Shown here one piece after another: positions 22,271-34,199 of a stretch of 64,000 nt of DNA. Each line of letters opens with the position of its first letter. Position 1 is the stretch's first letter. The position numbers and the translations under genes are program-made. The stretch is from positions 23,547,782 to 23,611,781 of the forward strand of contig NC_135773.1 in assembly GCF_028453695.1 (NCBI RefSeq). Direction: 5' to 3'. Source of the stretch: Augochlora pura (lineage: Eukaryota; Arthropoda; Insecta; Hymenoptera; Halictidae). Below the pieces are notes generated by a model, which ran no database searches, was not told the origin of the DNA, and worked only from the letters and a program-made list of their open reading frames with translations.

Positions 22271-24130
22271 CCCCCTCGATGAGGGACCGTCTTAAAAGGA
22301 ACTCTCGCATAAACAAGCACGGGAATCCTTGCGAGAACTGGCGGCCCTCGCAGTCGACTTTTATGCATTCGATCGTCTCTGTAGCCGCGTTTCATCGTGA
22401 TAAGAACGCCCTCCCGCGTGTCCTTTATTTATTTCACAAGGGAAATATCTCTTCCCGATCGAATCGGGTGTCTTTGCGATTCGTAGCGTTGCTGGAGCCT
22501 TCTCAAGAGTTCGAACCAGTTGACAATAATCTGTAATTTAATTTCGATGCTCCGACTTCTCTAAAAAACTGAAATAAAATTAAAACAATCGTTTCACGAA
22601 TTCTATCGACGTTCCATTGTTTCGTTCGCCGTCGAGAACGTACGAAAGTCCGTCTAATGTAAAAATATCGTCGAAAGTTAAACTTCGTGTCCGACGTTAA
22701 TTGTGTATTTTCACGTCGACGGCAGTCGACGTCGCCCGGTTCCGTGGAAATGCATCCGCCCCTAAAACTATCGGGGTAGCGAAGGATTAAAGGGAATCAT
22801 AGGTTGCTGAAAATAAAAAAAAAGGAGAGGCAGAAAAATCGCATGGAAGGGTTAACACGAAACGCGAAGGCGTAGCGAGCGCCCGCGAGCCATCCAAAAA
22901 GGCTTTCAACCGATTTTTATCAATTTCGAACGCTCGCGCGCGCGCGCGCGGCCGTCGATACTCTTCGCTCGGGGGAATGGAAACGCTTCTGGTCGCGTGC
23001 TTCAATCACTTAAAGCTTTTCCTCGTGCGGCCGGAGGATAAATTCTACACGGACGAATACCGGTGATAATTTATTAAGAACGTTTCATGCCCGTTCGAGT
23101 CGCGCACTCGAAACGGATAGCAGTCATCGAACGAATCGCCGGTGTACCGGGCAAAATGGATTTCTATCCACGGCGAACAGAGTGTCGAGAAGCTCGGGAA
23201 GAATCGCGATGTTGTCGGCACGATGTTTTTAAAATAAACGAGCGGAAGCCTGCGAGCCCCTAAAAATGAAATCCTGGAACATTACTTAGAGAACCAGTGG
23301 ATGCGTCTGAGAAGTAGAGTAGGGTATAGAGTATACTTTTTTCAACCTGATAAAAATTTTTTATATATAAAATTTTAATTTTATAAAAGATTTTATATTT
23401 TTAAAAATATGGAAAGTGTTAAAGTGTTCCTTGGCTTTCTTTTTCGGTTTCTTAAATGCCACTATTTATTACCAGAGCGCTGAAAATTTTTAATTACCTC
23501 GTCCATCATTTCTACATTTTGATTACAAACGTCTGACCAGACTGCTTTACACGCAAAATTGCAGCCTCCCGGCTCGTTTGCTAATTCTAGAAACGTTCGA
23601 ACTCGTAAAGATTCGCCGCAGTAACAATTTAACGCGGCGCCGCAGTCGATGGAATAGACCGGCTTCCGGTCGGCGTAAAAAATGGAAACTTAATCAAGGA
23701 AGAACAATATCTGCGCGCTGGAAGGCCCAATGAATTCCAGTTACGTAGATGGTCCGTTTTTTAATCCGGGCAGCGGACCATTTCCGCGCGCCCGGAATTC
23801 GGGCGAGATAACTTCCATCCAAAATTGAACAATAGGAAAACAATCGGGACTCGCCCTCCCCGGTTGCGTAGCGGCTGCCGCTGAAAATTTCAGCGCCGGA
23901 GATAAGACGCGGCCTCGTCTCGGAAAGGACAAAACGGGCGCCACGGAATTCCTTGGATTGAAATATTCAGGCGTTCCGAGCACCCGGAACGGTACTTTAA
24001 TCGACGACAACATTTTTCAGGGCGTCCGCCACGGCAAACAGAAGTCCCTTTACCTTCGAACGTTTTAGCGGCATTGTTCTGCGATGGAACGACTGCGTAC
24101 CTCATTATCGAGTTTATCGCGAAATTATTA
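22271..24130. other. Moderate-GC non-coding sequence
   Basis: Contains an alternating (CG)8 run at 22,935-22,950, a Z-DNA-prone sequence, and an AT simple-sequence patch at about 23,345-23,410. No gene, RNA gene or mobile element was recognised. Confidence 0.45.
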
Positions 24131-25640
24131 ATTCTAGTCTACTAAATTCATGATTGGAGTGCCAGTTTTCACAATGCAAAGTACGATTCTCTATTTTCTA
24201 TAAATAAAGCAGAGCAATTTTGTTTCATTTCACCTTGTTGCAATGTTAATCAACCCTTTTGCGCCAGGGAACGATCTTAACAATATTTCTGGGTGATATC
24301 GGCACCCTGGTCGCACAACTATAATTATCATTAATCCCCTAAATCACGAATACTTTCATCTGCATGCGACGTTTCAAAATTGTTCCTTATTTTTTTTCAA
24401 TTTGTCTTCGTCCGTCGAAAGAAAATTAACGTCATTCGATTTCCACGCGGCAAGAGGTCTCACGCGTGCAGGAGAAAATTGAACGTAGTTTAGTTATATA
24501 GTTCTTACTCCCGAGGCTTTTGAGTATAAGCCGTGCCCCGGCGGAATTATTTTCTCCACGTTTCACAGGCATTGCAGCTAGCTTCATCAAGGGGTCAAAG
24601 ACGCGCTCATACCGGTGTGCGCGCGCCTGGTGGTGTTCCACTTAATCTAGTAGAGCCTGTTCCGGTTCATTGCTTGCCAATCAAGAAGACTTTTTAATTG
24701 GTCAACGGAACGGTAAAAAAAGCTAGGACCTGGTGGCTCCGGTTTGGGCTCGCGTCGTGGTGTTTTTCCTGTTGATTTCGATCACTGAGTATTAGAGTGT
24801 TCCGTAAGTTAAAATCCGTAGAAATTCCGTAAAAATCGCGCCAACTTTGAGCTGCTGTAATTTCGCTCAAAATAATCGCACGGGGATGAGCCTGGGCTCA
24901 TTTTAAAGGGGAAAGTCTGCCCTTGGATAAGTACTTAGCTATTTTTATCGTTTCTATTTTTCTAGGCGAGCAATCTTTAGCCAAATAATGGTTCAAATTC
25001 CAGCTTCCGTGAGAAGTTGTAATAGTTGCTTTCGCGGCTGTGAATTGTTGTGTAATTTTAATAAAGAAGAAAGGTTTATCCGTGGCTGGATCAAAGCGTT
25101 GAGATCGGCTATCTACTCCGCTCGTCGTATTTATAATCTCAAACACTCGGCGTTACCGTCTCCTACGGTGGACCATCTTGCTCTGCTCTCTCTCTCTCTC
25201 TCTCTCTCCCCTCTCTCTTTCTATGGTCTCCTTCTCTGTTTAACTGTTGGCCTGACAAAAGTGGGAGTCGCGGTTTCACTGACAGATCCCATTGATTCTC
25301 GATCGCATCCCCAGCGACACGATAAACTTTCGGCAAGTTTCAGCGTTAAACCAAGCCGGCAAGTGGAACAAGAAACGGCAAGTCGGCCGCGAGCGGTGAG
25401 AGCAGAATAATCAGAGATTCTCCCTGGTTAGGAACGAGAATCCAACTCGGCTAATACGAGCGCCGCCGCGCGAATTTCATTTGAAATTGAAATAACATTT
25501 CGGCTCTTTTGCTTGTAACAATCTCGCGTCGTCTTCTTCATATTTGATTGGCGACCTGCACGCGGCGGACTCGTGTCCGCGTAAGCTTCCGGGATCACGG
25601 TCGGATTATTTAAGCGAGGAGAAAAATCCTTAGTCATCCC
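24131..25640. other. Non-coding sequence with a CT repeat
   Basis: Includes an imperfect inverted pair near 24,261-24,315 (GCGCCAGGG against CCCTGGTCGC) that is too short to call a transposon. A (CT)n repeat lies at 25,186-25,220. A 140-codon + frame (24,988-25,410) reads through the CT repeat and is not supported as a gene. Confidence 0.45.
25186..25220. repeat. (CT)n microsatellite
   Basis: Perfect (CT)n from 25,186 to 25,208, then CCCTCTCTCTTT. Confidence 0.95.
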
Positions 25641-27063
25641 TTTTGTCGTTCGTTACACTACAGTCGTCTACGCAACGATTATTTCGCAAATAATTAGGTG
25701 ACTTGTATGATTTGTATGAAAATTGTCGACTGACAGATTTCATGGTGAATAAAAGTGTTGTATAAATTCAGAGAGTATTGTAGTTTGATTATTACAGCGC
25801 CATCTTCTGTCTCGGTACAGTTGTTAGTTCGATACAGCGAACTAATAAATAAATTCAATACGATCTCTCAGTTCTGTCAATTTAATTAATTATAATTCTG
25901 AAATTGGTTCCCTGCAACAATATCGGCGCCATCTTGATATTTGTTCATAGCTAGTCCCTTAAAACAAGCTAATAGACAGTACAATATTCTTATTTATTTG
26001 TTCATGGTACAGCAGTTTGTCTCGACGAATTTAGTACGAACAAACTCTTCCCGAGTAACTATAACATTTTCTAGAGCCATTCGAAACCGGCGATCGAGAA
26101 AATAATACCTTCTCCGCCTGGGCCAAGCCCGTAACGTGTTTCAGTAAATAATTAGTCAGCCTCGTTTGAAGTTTTTCCAGCTCCTGCAACTCTCGAGAAA
26201 TGTCTTGACTCACCGGAGGGGGGTAGAGAAAAAGGGCACGAGCAGCAACGGGGAACCCGTGGAAGGAAAAGAGACGTCTTAATTATCTGTTCGGCGACTC
26301 GAAAGAGTCGTCCGCCATCGGCGAGGAATGTTCCGCGAATCGTCATGTTCGACGCGAGGTTCAACCGGAAAGTTTATTAATTTCTCGGAATCCTCGGATC
26401 GCGGGGAGACGATAAACTTCGCCGGAAGTTTGCCGCGGGTAAATGTTTAGCTGTTGCCGGACGTATTTTGTCATAACTTGGGATCTGCTTCGCTTAATTG
26501 AACCGGCGGAGCCTTAATGGTATGGTTGCGTTTATTGATATTAATCATCGGGTGGCTGTAAAAGTTAGTTTTTTAGTTAAAGATGATCAAATCTTAATTC
26601 GTAAATGTTTGTTTTCGAAGTTGGTCTTTTATTGGCTTTATTAAAAGATAAAAATGGTATTTCATCATTTTGGAGAAAAGAAAGCGTATTATGGCTAGCA
26701 AAGAATTCTTTTGTGCTTAAGCAGAATCTTTCTGCCGAACCAGAATATTTTTTCGATTCAAAAGTTTTACGGACTTGCTATGGCTTTCTTGAAACATGAA
26801 AATGGCACAAGGAAATGTTTGATTTAATTGTAACTGAATAACGATAATCTTTACGTTGAATTTCTTCGACATATTTTCACGAGCATCTTATTGCCGATCT
26901 TTTTATAAAATACGAACGATATCGATTCACTTAGGAAACAGCATTCCCCGGCGAAATCGATAATATGTAAACTAGGAGGATTCCGGAGTTCCGAAATCTG
27001 TTTCTGATAGCCCCGGCTCGTTTCATAGCAAAGAATTCCGTGGAAATTGCCGGGGAAGTCGGC

Positions 27064-27094
<31 letters not shown>

Positions 27095-27180
27095 TAAGCA
27101 AGGGAACGTTATCTATCCGTTTTATCCGGGCTTTCTCATAACGCAACAGGCAGATAGGCGGCCGTCTCGCGCATTATCTT
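25641..27180. other. Non-coding sequence, nothing recognised
   Basis: AT-rich at 25.65-26.05 and 26.5-26.9 kb, moderate GC elsewhere. A small dyad TTAGTTCG/CGAACTAA occurs near 25,826-25,846. No gene or transposon terminus was recognised. Confidence 0.45.
27064..27091. repeat. (GA)14 microsatellite
   Basis: Perfect dinucleotide run. Confidence 0.97.
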
Positions 27181-28080
27181 TACGAACTGGTGGCAGTGCT
27201 GCGACGCTGCGCGCCGCGGCATGATCGAGGAGACTTTTCAGGATCCATAACCCCGGAGACGTCTATCGAGGGCCTAAGTAGTTTTCGAGGCCGTAATTGC
27301 CTGTTTCTCGACTCCATCAACGGCGGTATCAACCTGGGATCTAGGCCGAGAGCGAGAGAGAGAGAGAGAGCGAAAGAGAGGGGGAGAGAGAGGGGGAGCC
27401 GGCTCCCAGGAAGTCGATACACAATATCAAAATTAAACCGAGCAGCATCGTCGTCATCTCGCGAGAGAAGAGCAAGAGGCGGAGGAGGAAGCGCGGCGCG
27501 GTCCTTTCGACGGCTTTCATCCCCGGTTATTTTCCGATCCGAGGACGAAAAGGATTCTCCTCTCCGTCTTCGACGGGGCTCGGTCCAGAGATTTATAGAC
27601 AACCTGTCGCTTGCACGATGAAGAATGCAATACTTATTTTTTACGAGGAACGGCACGGCGGAATAGAAAGCTCCCGATAACGGAAGCCGGTGCTCCGGCG
27701 AGCGCCGGAGGACGGGCGCGCTTCCTCTCCGCGAGCGCAACACGCGACGTTTTACTTTTATTCGACGTCCGACCCGGTTCGCCGGCGCCTCTGTCATCCG
27801 TCTCAGTAATTGAAAACGTAGTCTCGGTGCCTTCGTGTCGCGATTAATCTCTTAACAGCCGACGCGCCGTTGAAATTCTACGCGACGCCCGGTGGCACCA
27901 AGGCGCGTTTCTACCCGCGTGCTCTACCCAGGGATCGGCGCCATTTCAAACTCTTGCTTGCCCCGATCAATTAGCGTCCACGCGACTTCACCCCCGCCCC
28001 CGTTAACAACGGATTTTCACCGTCTTTGTTGATCGACCCCTCGTCGCCGTCTTCACGCGAATTTTCGCGACGATGACTGA
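27181..28080. other. CpG-rich block with opposed 205- and 143-codon frames
   Basis: CpG-rich. A minus frame of 205 codons (27,180-27,797) and a plus frame of 143 codons (27,190-27,621) overlap almost entirely. Both read the purine tract at 27,354-27,398 as low-complexity Leu/Ser or Arg/Glu, and neither shows a domain. Considered chance. Confidence 0.5.
27354..27398. repeat. GA-rich purine tract
   Basis: (GA)8 followed by CGAAAGAGAGGGGGAGAGAG and a short G/A tail; nearly all purine on the + strand. Confidence 0.9.
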
Positions 28081-28168
28081 CTACGAATCATCGAAATTAT
28101 CTGTTTTATTCGAAGCTTGGGAACGTTGGATCTCGAGAAGCGGACGATCCAATGTAGGATACTACGGA

Positions 28169-28232
28169 ACCAGTTCTTTATTGGTATAATCTCTGCTTGG
28201 TAAAAATTAGAACGAGAATTAATTATTTTCTG
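28169..28232 (+). repeat. Dispersed repeat R, copy 3
   Basis: ACCAGTTCTTTATTGG, AATCTCTGCTTGGTAAAA, TTAGAACGAGAATTAATT and ATTTTCTG appear in the same order as at 34,379-34,449 and, reversed, at 7,913-8,000. Against the 34-kb copy it differs mainly by a short deletion. The sequence after ATTTTCTG does not continue the family. Confidence 0.7.
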
Positions 28233-28700
28233 CGTCTCGATTAAATCGGCGCAACAATCTCGAAGAACGCGTATCGATATTTCTCGCCGAGGTAAACCCG
28301 TGATGCGTGACCGGGCCGAGTCAAAACGCGCGGAGTTAAAATATGGATTGCACGTCTCAGTAATGAGCAAAGAGTCTTAATAACGAGCTCTTTAATGCCG
28401 AGGGTCCTCGCCGTAACGAGATACTTCTCCAAAACATTCGACGTGACATGTAACGCATCCGTGTTTCGCCGCGGTGGCTCGCGAAACGAAAGTAGACATT
28501 AATTATACTGCCTTGAACCCGGAATCTCGGAAATCCCGTCGTTTAATAGATCCTCGCAGATCGCGCGATCGGTCTGCGGACATTTATAACGCGACAGTCT
28601 TGGACGATGAGAAATAAAATTGTCTGATAGAATTTATAGGAAGATCGATGCTCTTAGAATTTATTTCTATCGTCACGGAGCTATGGTTGAGCGGCAAGAA
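28233..28700. other. Non-coding sequence, nothing recognised
   Basis: Moderate-GC sequence with two overlapping minus frames of 105 and 63 codons that show no domain. Nothing supported. Confidence 0.45.
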
Positions 28701-28716
28701 GAAATTATACATTAAC

Positions 28717-28750
28717 GTGGTATCGGGAATATTTCGGCACCCGATACCAC
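28717..28750. repeat. Perfect 11-bp inverted repeat hairpin
   Basis: Arms GTGGTATCGGG (28,717-28,727) and CCCGATACCAC (28,740-28,750) around a 12-nt loop. The same ATTAACG string lies just outside the left arm and just after the right arm, so the hairpin sits between short direct repeats. It lies about 40 bp upstream of the Tc1-like MITE. Confidence 0.85.
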
Positions 28751-28788
28751 ATTAACGATATATAATTTTTTATTAATATAAATGTATA

Positions 28789-29355
28789 CAGTAGCGGTCA
28801 AAAATTTAAGACGACGAATTTAATTTCGATTATACACGTGTAATGTAAGTACTATCTTTCCAATCACTTTCTTATTTTGGGATAATGAAGACAAATGCTT
28901 GACCTTCTAATTCTCGAAGGCTCGTGTGTTAAATGTAAACATTATTGAGTCAACAATATTGACAATATTTCTGTAATATTTACTGTAATATTACAGTAGA
29001 GAAATGTGAAAAATTAATACATTCAATGCTAAAAAGATGTGCTGAGGTTAAAAAATATAATGGATTTTGGACGAAATACTAAATATTTGTATTAAAAACC
29101 ATTTTTTTTCTGTTTATTTTCTCCTATTATTTTGTAGTCTTAAACTTTTGTCAATGGAAATGTAACATAGATTTACTTTTTTGTTATATATTCTAACTAG
29201 TAAGTTCAAAACCGAACATAAATGTTTTTATAACTGTTTAAATAAATGAGTGGACGATTATAATTAAAGATAGAACATGATAGCTTATGTTATTTATAAA
29301 ATATTAATAATTCCTTTCTTTTTTCCTTCTCGTCTTAAATTTTTGTCCGCTACTG
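28789..29355. mobile_element. Tc1-like MITE, 567 bp, TA-flanked
   Basis: Ends are inverted: the left tip reads CAGTAGCGGTCAAAAATTTA then AGACGA, and the right tip read in reverse is the same with one change (GGACAA). Both ends abut TA dinucleotides (28,787-28,788 and 29,356-29,357), the duplicated target of the Tc1/mariner superfamily, and CAGT tips are typical of Tc1-like elements. The inside is AT-rich and has no frame long enough for a transposase, so this is a non-autonomous deletion derivative dependent on a transposase elsewhere. The clean ends suggest a fairly young copy. Confidence 0.88.
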
Positions 29356-29357
29356 TA

Positions 29358-29759
29358 AATATATCAATATATTAAAATTTTGTTCACACCCGAATTCGGT
29401 GTTTAAAGCTTGACACAACCATCGATCGGTGTTCGCTCTGAACAGAGAAAAGCATTGTCCCTAAGAGGAACATGTTCAACAGCTCTGATCTAAAAGGATA
29501 AAAGATCAAGGCTGGAAACCGGTGCGAGGTTCGCGAGACGCGATCGAATTCTCCGCGAAATTAATTAATCGCTGAAAGCGCGCATTGAGTAATCGAGGAG
29601 CGCGATTAATTAGCGTGGAGGGCGTGTCCGGGGACATTCGTATTAAATAAGCTGCACTATTCGGCATTTTTGGCCGCTTAATATTCGGCGACGATCGCGC
29701 GCGTTTTGTCATGTTTCCCCAACCGGTCATCAATATTCGTAAATGGATGTGTCGCGAAC

Positions 29760-29811
<52 letters not shown>

Positions 29812-30990
29812 GCCGCCCGGAGGAGAGATTATGCGAAAAATCATCCGATATTTTTCGAGCACAGTTCGCCGAGGTTCCGCGAGATCGCGTAGAAATGTCC
29901 AGCAGTTTTCCCAGCGCGTAATTAGCCGACAGATAAAAAGTTGTTCACATTCGCCTGAAGCTGAAGGATGTTAAATAAGTTCTTGACGAGGGTGGGTGGC
30001 ACGCCGCTGTCTGAGGCTTTTAGTCGCCGTTGTGTCCCCCGGCTCGCGTGTTCCAAGGGAGATTTACTTTCGATAAAACCCGGCAGCGATAACCGATAAT
30101 TAAGTGCCTTCATTTCCCGCGGATGCATCGGCTGTCACGCACTCTCCCTCTCCCTCTCTCTCTCTGGATCGGGCTCGCGATGCGCGCGAATGCGAACGCG
30201 CGCGGCTCTCTCGGCAAATTTCTTTATTGAAAGCGCGCGCGCGACCGGATCGGAATTCTCTCCGGTTCCCGTTCGCCTGAATCGAAAGCGCGGAAGAAAC
30301 GCGGCCGATTAACATAAAACGCGATTAAAAGCGTGATTAATTAATACCCTGTCGGCGTTTTATTGGCCTCCGCGGGTCGACGAGCAAACGGCCGCGAAGA
30401 CACGGCGGCCAAAGGGCTCGTTAAATTACTTTCCCCCCCCCTCCTCCCGGAACGGAAACGAAGACGGCGAAATTAATTATTCGAAAGTTTGTTACCGGGT
30501 TTGTCCACTCTCGATGCACGGGACCGCCCCGCTTCACCCCTCGCCCGGAGGATATTTTATCCACGGTTTTTTTCCTCGGCGGTCGTTCCGTTTCATCTCG
30601 GATACTGGCCGATTGCTGGGAAAAGGAACGCCGGAACGGAGCCGATTTCCCTCGCCGCCGTTCGTTTCGTCACCTCCGGGAATTTAATGAGTTGGTTTCT
30701 TTAATCCTTCGCTCTTAGCGCGCCGCTTTCGCCACCTTTCACCACCGAAGCAGGATTTTCCATATCGTGTCATTGTTCTCGCGTTGTTTTATACGTTCGA
30801 CTTCCGAGAGAACTCAAAGATAAATTTCACAGGTATAAATATTTCCTTAAACTCGTATCAAATTTTTCTTAACGCTTTAAATTTGCTTTTAATCTATACA
30901 TTATTTCAAATTTAAATCGTCCACTTTTGCCGTAACATAATATTAAAGCCGTGGTTTCGGTAACAATTTTCAAACCTGAGCAAATAATTC
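29358..30990. other. Non-coding sequence with long CT repeat
   Basis: Moderate-GC to CpG-rich. Encloses the 49-bp (TC)n repeat at 29,761-29,809 and a CT-rich run at 30,142-30,165. Frames crossing the repeats read Leu-Ser or Arg-Glu repeats and are not genes. No other feature recognised. Confidence 0.5.
29761..29809. repeat. (TC)n microsatellite, 49 bp
   Basis: The longest perfect dinucleotide repeat in the window. Homopyrimidine mirror sequence, able in principle to form intramolecular triplex DNA. Confidence 0.97.
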
Positions 30991-31315
30991 AGTTGACCAC
31001 GTGGCGCACGTGCGAGACGGCGGGCAAACGGTTGAAGCCGGAACATTTCTGAGCAGAGTAAAATTCATTTTCTCCTCCAAAAAAAGATCCATTTCCCGTC
31101 TACCTCCTTTCTTTTGCGGTGATATTTCGCATTGTCTTTTTTTTTCGAATGCCTGTTCCCGGGCGCGCGGCGAACGAACAAATTCTACCGAACGAGCGTT
31201 TCGTCGAAATTGTTCGAATTATTTGGCGAACGGTTCTCCTCCGGTTTGCAGATCGGATCGCGGTGGAAAAGTGAGACATTAAATTCTCCTCGGTTTTCGG
31301 GGGGGCTGAGCGGAT

Positions 31316-31358
31316 GGGGGGGGGGGGGGGGGGGGGGGGGGGGGAGAGAGAGAGAGAG
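31316..31358. repeat. 29-G run followed by (AG)7
   Basis: Uninterrupted G from 31,316 to 31,344, then (AG)7 to 31,358. Such runs form G-quadruplexes readily and are unstable in replication and sequencing; the exact length in any assembly is uncertain. Confidence 0.9.
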
Positions 31359-31585
31359 GCCGGACGAAATCCGCGGGGCTTTGGTTTATGCAACATTGAT
31401 AACGCGGTTTGCATAAAACAGGCCGTTTTATCTGCGCCACGTGATCCGTCGAATATTGGGCCGCGGCTCCTTTTCCAACTAAAAATTTGCAATCTGTCCA
31501 ATAAAAATGAAGCACACCGTTTGGAGGAACCGGTTGCCGGGGGTTTCCCCGGCGATCAGTGAAATATGATCCAATAATGCGATCG

Positions 31586-31637
31586 TCTATCACGTCGCGG
31601 GCGTCGCATTGATACGACGTATCTGCGACGTGATAGA
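31586..31637. repeat. Nested GC-rich hairpin
   Basis: Perfect 13-bp arms, TCTATCACGTCGC (31,586-31,598) and GCGACGTGATAGA (31,625-31,637), enclose a 26-nt loop that itself pairs (CGTCG/CGACG, five bp around CATTGATA). The whole 52-nt structure is a stacked stem-loop of miRNA-precursor-like size, though shorter than most precursors. No known mature miRNA was recognised. It could equally be a binding dyad or mobile-element debris. Confidence 0.7.
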
Positions 31638-31860
31638 GCGCGGACGAGGAACGTATTCCCACCCCCGCCCCTCGCCCCCTAATCGTCCAACAAATTTCCC
31701 GTTTAACGCGCGCCGCGCGGTGCCCGATATAATTTATTCGAATTTCACCGCGAACGCGAGGGGAGGGGTGGGGAGGAAGAGAAAATCTTCATTCGCCGGC
31801 GCCGAGGGCGTGGATCTGCTCTGTGACACTGCGAATTCCAGCTACTTTTGATGCATTGAA

Positions 31861-32500
31861 TTCGACGGAAACACCGATCGAACGAAGATGCGGTTACACG
31901 CTTATTACCAGACTGTGGATTTTACGCGACGTGTATGCGAATCGGTGGCGAGCCTCGCGAGAATTTATTAATACACGAGTTATTAATTACTTGCTCGGTA
32001 ACATCTGCCCGGATGTTGAAGGTTTTTAATGAATTAAATCTATAGTGGAAGCTGTTCGAATTAATTATGATTTATTCGAGCGAATAGCAGATTTAGAACG
32101 AGATGAAATTGTATTGGGTAGAATCTGAGAAGATGCGGTTTAAAATCCGTCGTTGTTCCGTCTAAATTGCGTCATTTAACAAATATTGCAATTCAAATTC
32201 GTACAAATCAAATTTGTATTATTGCCAGCTAAACAGAGGATCCTCGCGTTATACCTGATCATGTAATTTCTATTCTCTCGCGAACGAAATTATAACACAA
32301 AATAGTAAAAATTGTAGCGCAAGCGGTTCATTTATTAATCGCACGTCGCATTTCGAATAAAGCGGTCGGACGAAGGCGACGTTCACAATATCGACGCCGC
32401 CGCATTATTTCCTATTCCGTAATTCCTCCGCCTGTTGAACGGCTCTCGTGTCATCGCATTGGCTCGATTAACCCGTAACAGGCGACAGCCGAGAGGAGAG
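31861..32500. other. Non-coding sequence, nothing recognised
   Basis: AT-leaning unique sequence with only short frames and no repeat recognised. Confidence 0.45.
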
Positions 32501-33910
32501 GGGGCGGTAATTTGACCCGGTGCATAGTAGATCGTGCAGGAGCTCGCCCGACCATAGAACATCGAAAGAAAGGGGTGCCCGGCGAGCCCGGCCACTTTTT
32601 TTCTCCCCCTCGGAGCTCTCCTCGCGGTACTCGAGTATTTTCCGCGGGGCGTTGTCCCCGTTTTCTATTCGCGGTTCCCCAGACCGGGAAACATCTAATT
32701 ATACTCTCCTTTTTCGCTTTCCACGTCGCTCCCCTCCGACCGCCGTTGAATTTTCATGCGGCCTAACCCCCTACCAATTCACCGCTCGTCTCTCCGCGCG
32801 GCGGATACGCATTCATGATACTCTTCTTCTCCCTGTTACGCGTTATTGCTTCAATCATTCCGCGCCGGTGATTATCTCCGGAGTTTCGTTCGTCCCTCTC
32901 GCTCTCGCCGCTTCGCTATCCCTTAGTCTCTATCCGACACGCCCTTCTAATTCTCTCTCTCTCTCTCTTTCTCTCTTTCTCGCTCGCTCTCTTCCTTCAA
33001 CTCAGATTTTATTAAACTGCCGTCGCAATTGCATTTGCATACTTCTTGCCATCATCCCTTTCTTTGCTTTCGTATAATTCCCGGCGCATCCGCCGACCCC
33101 TGTCCCCCACCTCCTCCGCAGCTCCCATCGCCGCTCTCCCAACCTCTGTCGACCAACTGGTTCGCTCTTACCCGACGTTATTTACTCCTCGTTACTTCCC
33201 TAGCAGAGAGTTCCGGCGCAGTTCTCTCTCTCTCCCTCCCTCTCTCTCTCTCTCTCTCCGCGACCTGAAACTTCCAGGCCGGATTTTTCTAAATTCGACT
33301 CTCCAGCTCCGACACGTCCTGGTCATCGGCCACGTTTCCAAACCTCGTCCACGCGTCAGCCTCGCGTATCCCCCCTTCGCCGCGATCTCGTTAAAATCCG
33401 TTCTGGCCAGCAGATTTCATGGCTTCCTTTTCCCCCGCCCCCGGTATACACCGTTTCTCCCTTTTCCACGCGTCACGATTCCAACGACCCTCTTCGTCGG
33501 ACGTACCATCCTTGCGCGATCATCGACGCGACCGATTATCTCCGTCCTCGTCCCTCTTTCTGCTACGGAGGAGACTCGCGTTACCTCCGGTATTCCGGTC
33601 TCCCGTTTGAACCGTTTTAACGGGACGACAGCCGGCTCCGATTATTGGCTCATCTTTCGATTTCCTGGCATTTCCGGGACACACCGGGGATACCCACTCT
33701 AGCGAGTCCCCGGCACTCGACCATTCCCCACGAACATCGTTTAGTGACTTCTTGCCGGTCGAACGTCTATTTCTCCCGCGGGAGTGCCAATGATATCTAT
33801 AATTCCGATGTTCCGCCCTGACGGCCAGTGTGCGCCGCTCTCCGTCCCGACTGCGACCACGATTATCCGGATCAATCAGGGGGAATCGAGTGGCCGGACA
33901 CCGCTCGACT
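32501..33910 (+). other. Strand-asymmetric pyrimidine-rich block
   Basis: For more than 1 kb the + strand is clearly C/T-rich, well beyond the CT repeats at 32,951-32,993 and 33,222-33,258. This opens overlapping + frames of 185 and 218 codons (32,520-33,077 and 33,046-33,702) because stop codons need purines. Translations are Ser/Pro/Arg/Leu-rich with no domain. No gene called; the strand bias itself is unusual. Confidence 0.55.
33222..33258. repeat. (CT)n microsatellite, interrupted
   Basis: CT run with two CCC interruptions, the last part a perfect (TC)9. A similar imperfect run is at 32,951-32,993. Confidence 0.95.
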
Positions 33911-34033
33911 GTTATCCGTGACTTTTCTGCAAAATTTACCAGAATCGCTCACACAAAATTTACAATACTCATATAAAAGTCAAGGTTAGTTCCTTTCGAA
34001 ATTATATTTTTCATTTTCTTAATGCTTTTGCTA

Positions 34034-34110
34034 CAGTAAAATCCCAATTATTTGAATCGATTCGGGAAAACTCTTTTCGGATAACAGAACCAGTTATTGG
34101 AGCGAAACTG
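34034..34110 (+). mobile_element. pogo/Tigger-like terminal fragment 1
   Basis: After TA (34,032-34,033) comes CAGTAAAATCCCAATTATTT then GAATCGATTCGGGAAAA and CGGATAACAGAACC. This has the layout of pogo/Tigger-family termini, CAGT then RAACCTCGATTATCCG. No matching inverted right end or transposase is seen. Probably an old truncated copy. Confidence 0.5.
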
Positions 34111-34199
34111 TTATATTCACCTGTTTATAGCAAAACTGTTTGCACCATTTGCGAGATGATTTAATTTCATTTTACAATCATTTTCTTTGACGTTTGATC

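Larger units (their letters stand above)
30991..31860. other. CpG-rich block with G-run and nested hairpin
   Basis: CpG-rich with overlapping frames of 93-133 codons on both strands, several of which read the G/GA run as poly-Gly or poly-Pro. Contains the 29-G run and the 31,586-31,637 hairpin, listed separately. No gene. Confidence 0.5.

Noticed and set aside
24249..24320. Possible miniature element with GCGCCAGGG/CCCTGGTCGC arms
   Set aside because: Arms are imperfect and short, and no target duplication is seen.
27180..27797. 205-codon minus frame
   Set aside because: Overlaps a 143-codon plus frame almost fully and crosses a purine repeat; no domain.
33046..33702. 218-codon + frame, with a 185-codon + frame at 32,520-33,077
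   Set aside because: Both lie in a pyrimidine-biased strand where stops are rare, overlap in different phases and contain Ser-Leu repeats from CT tracts. No recognised domain.
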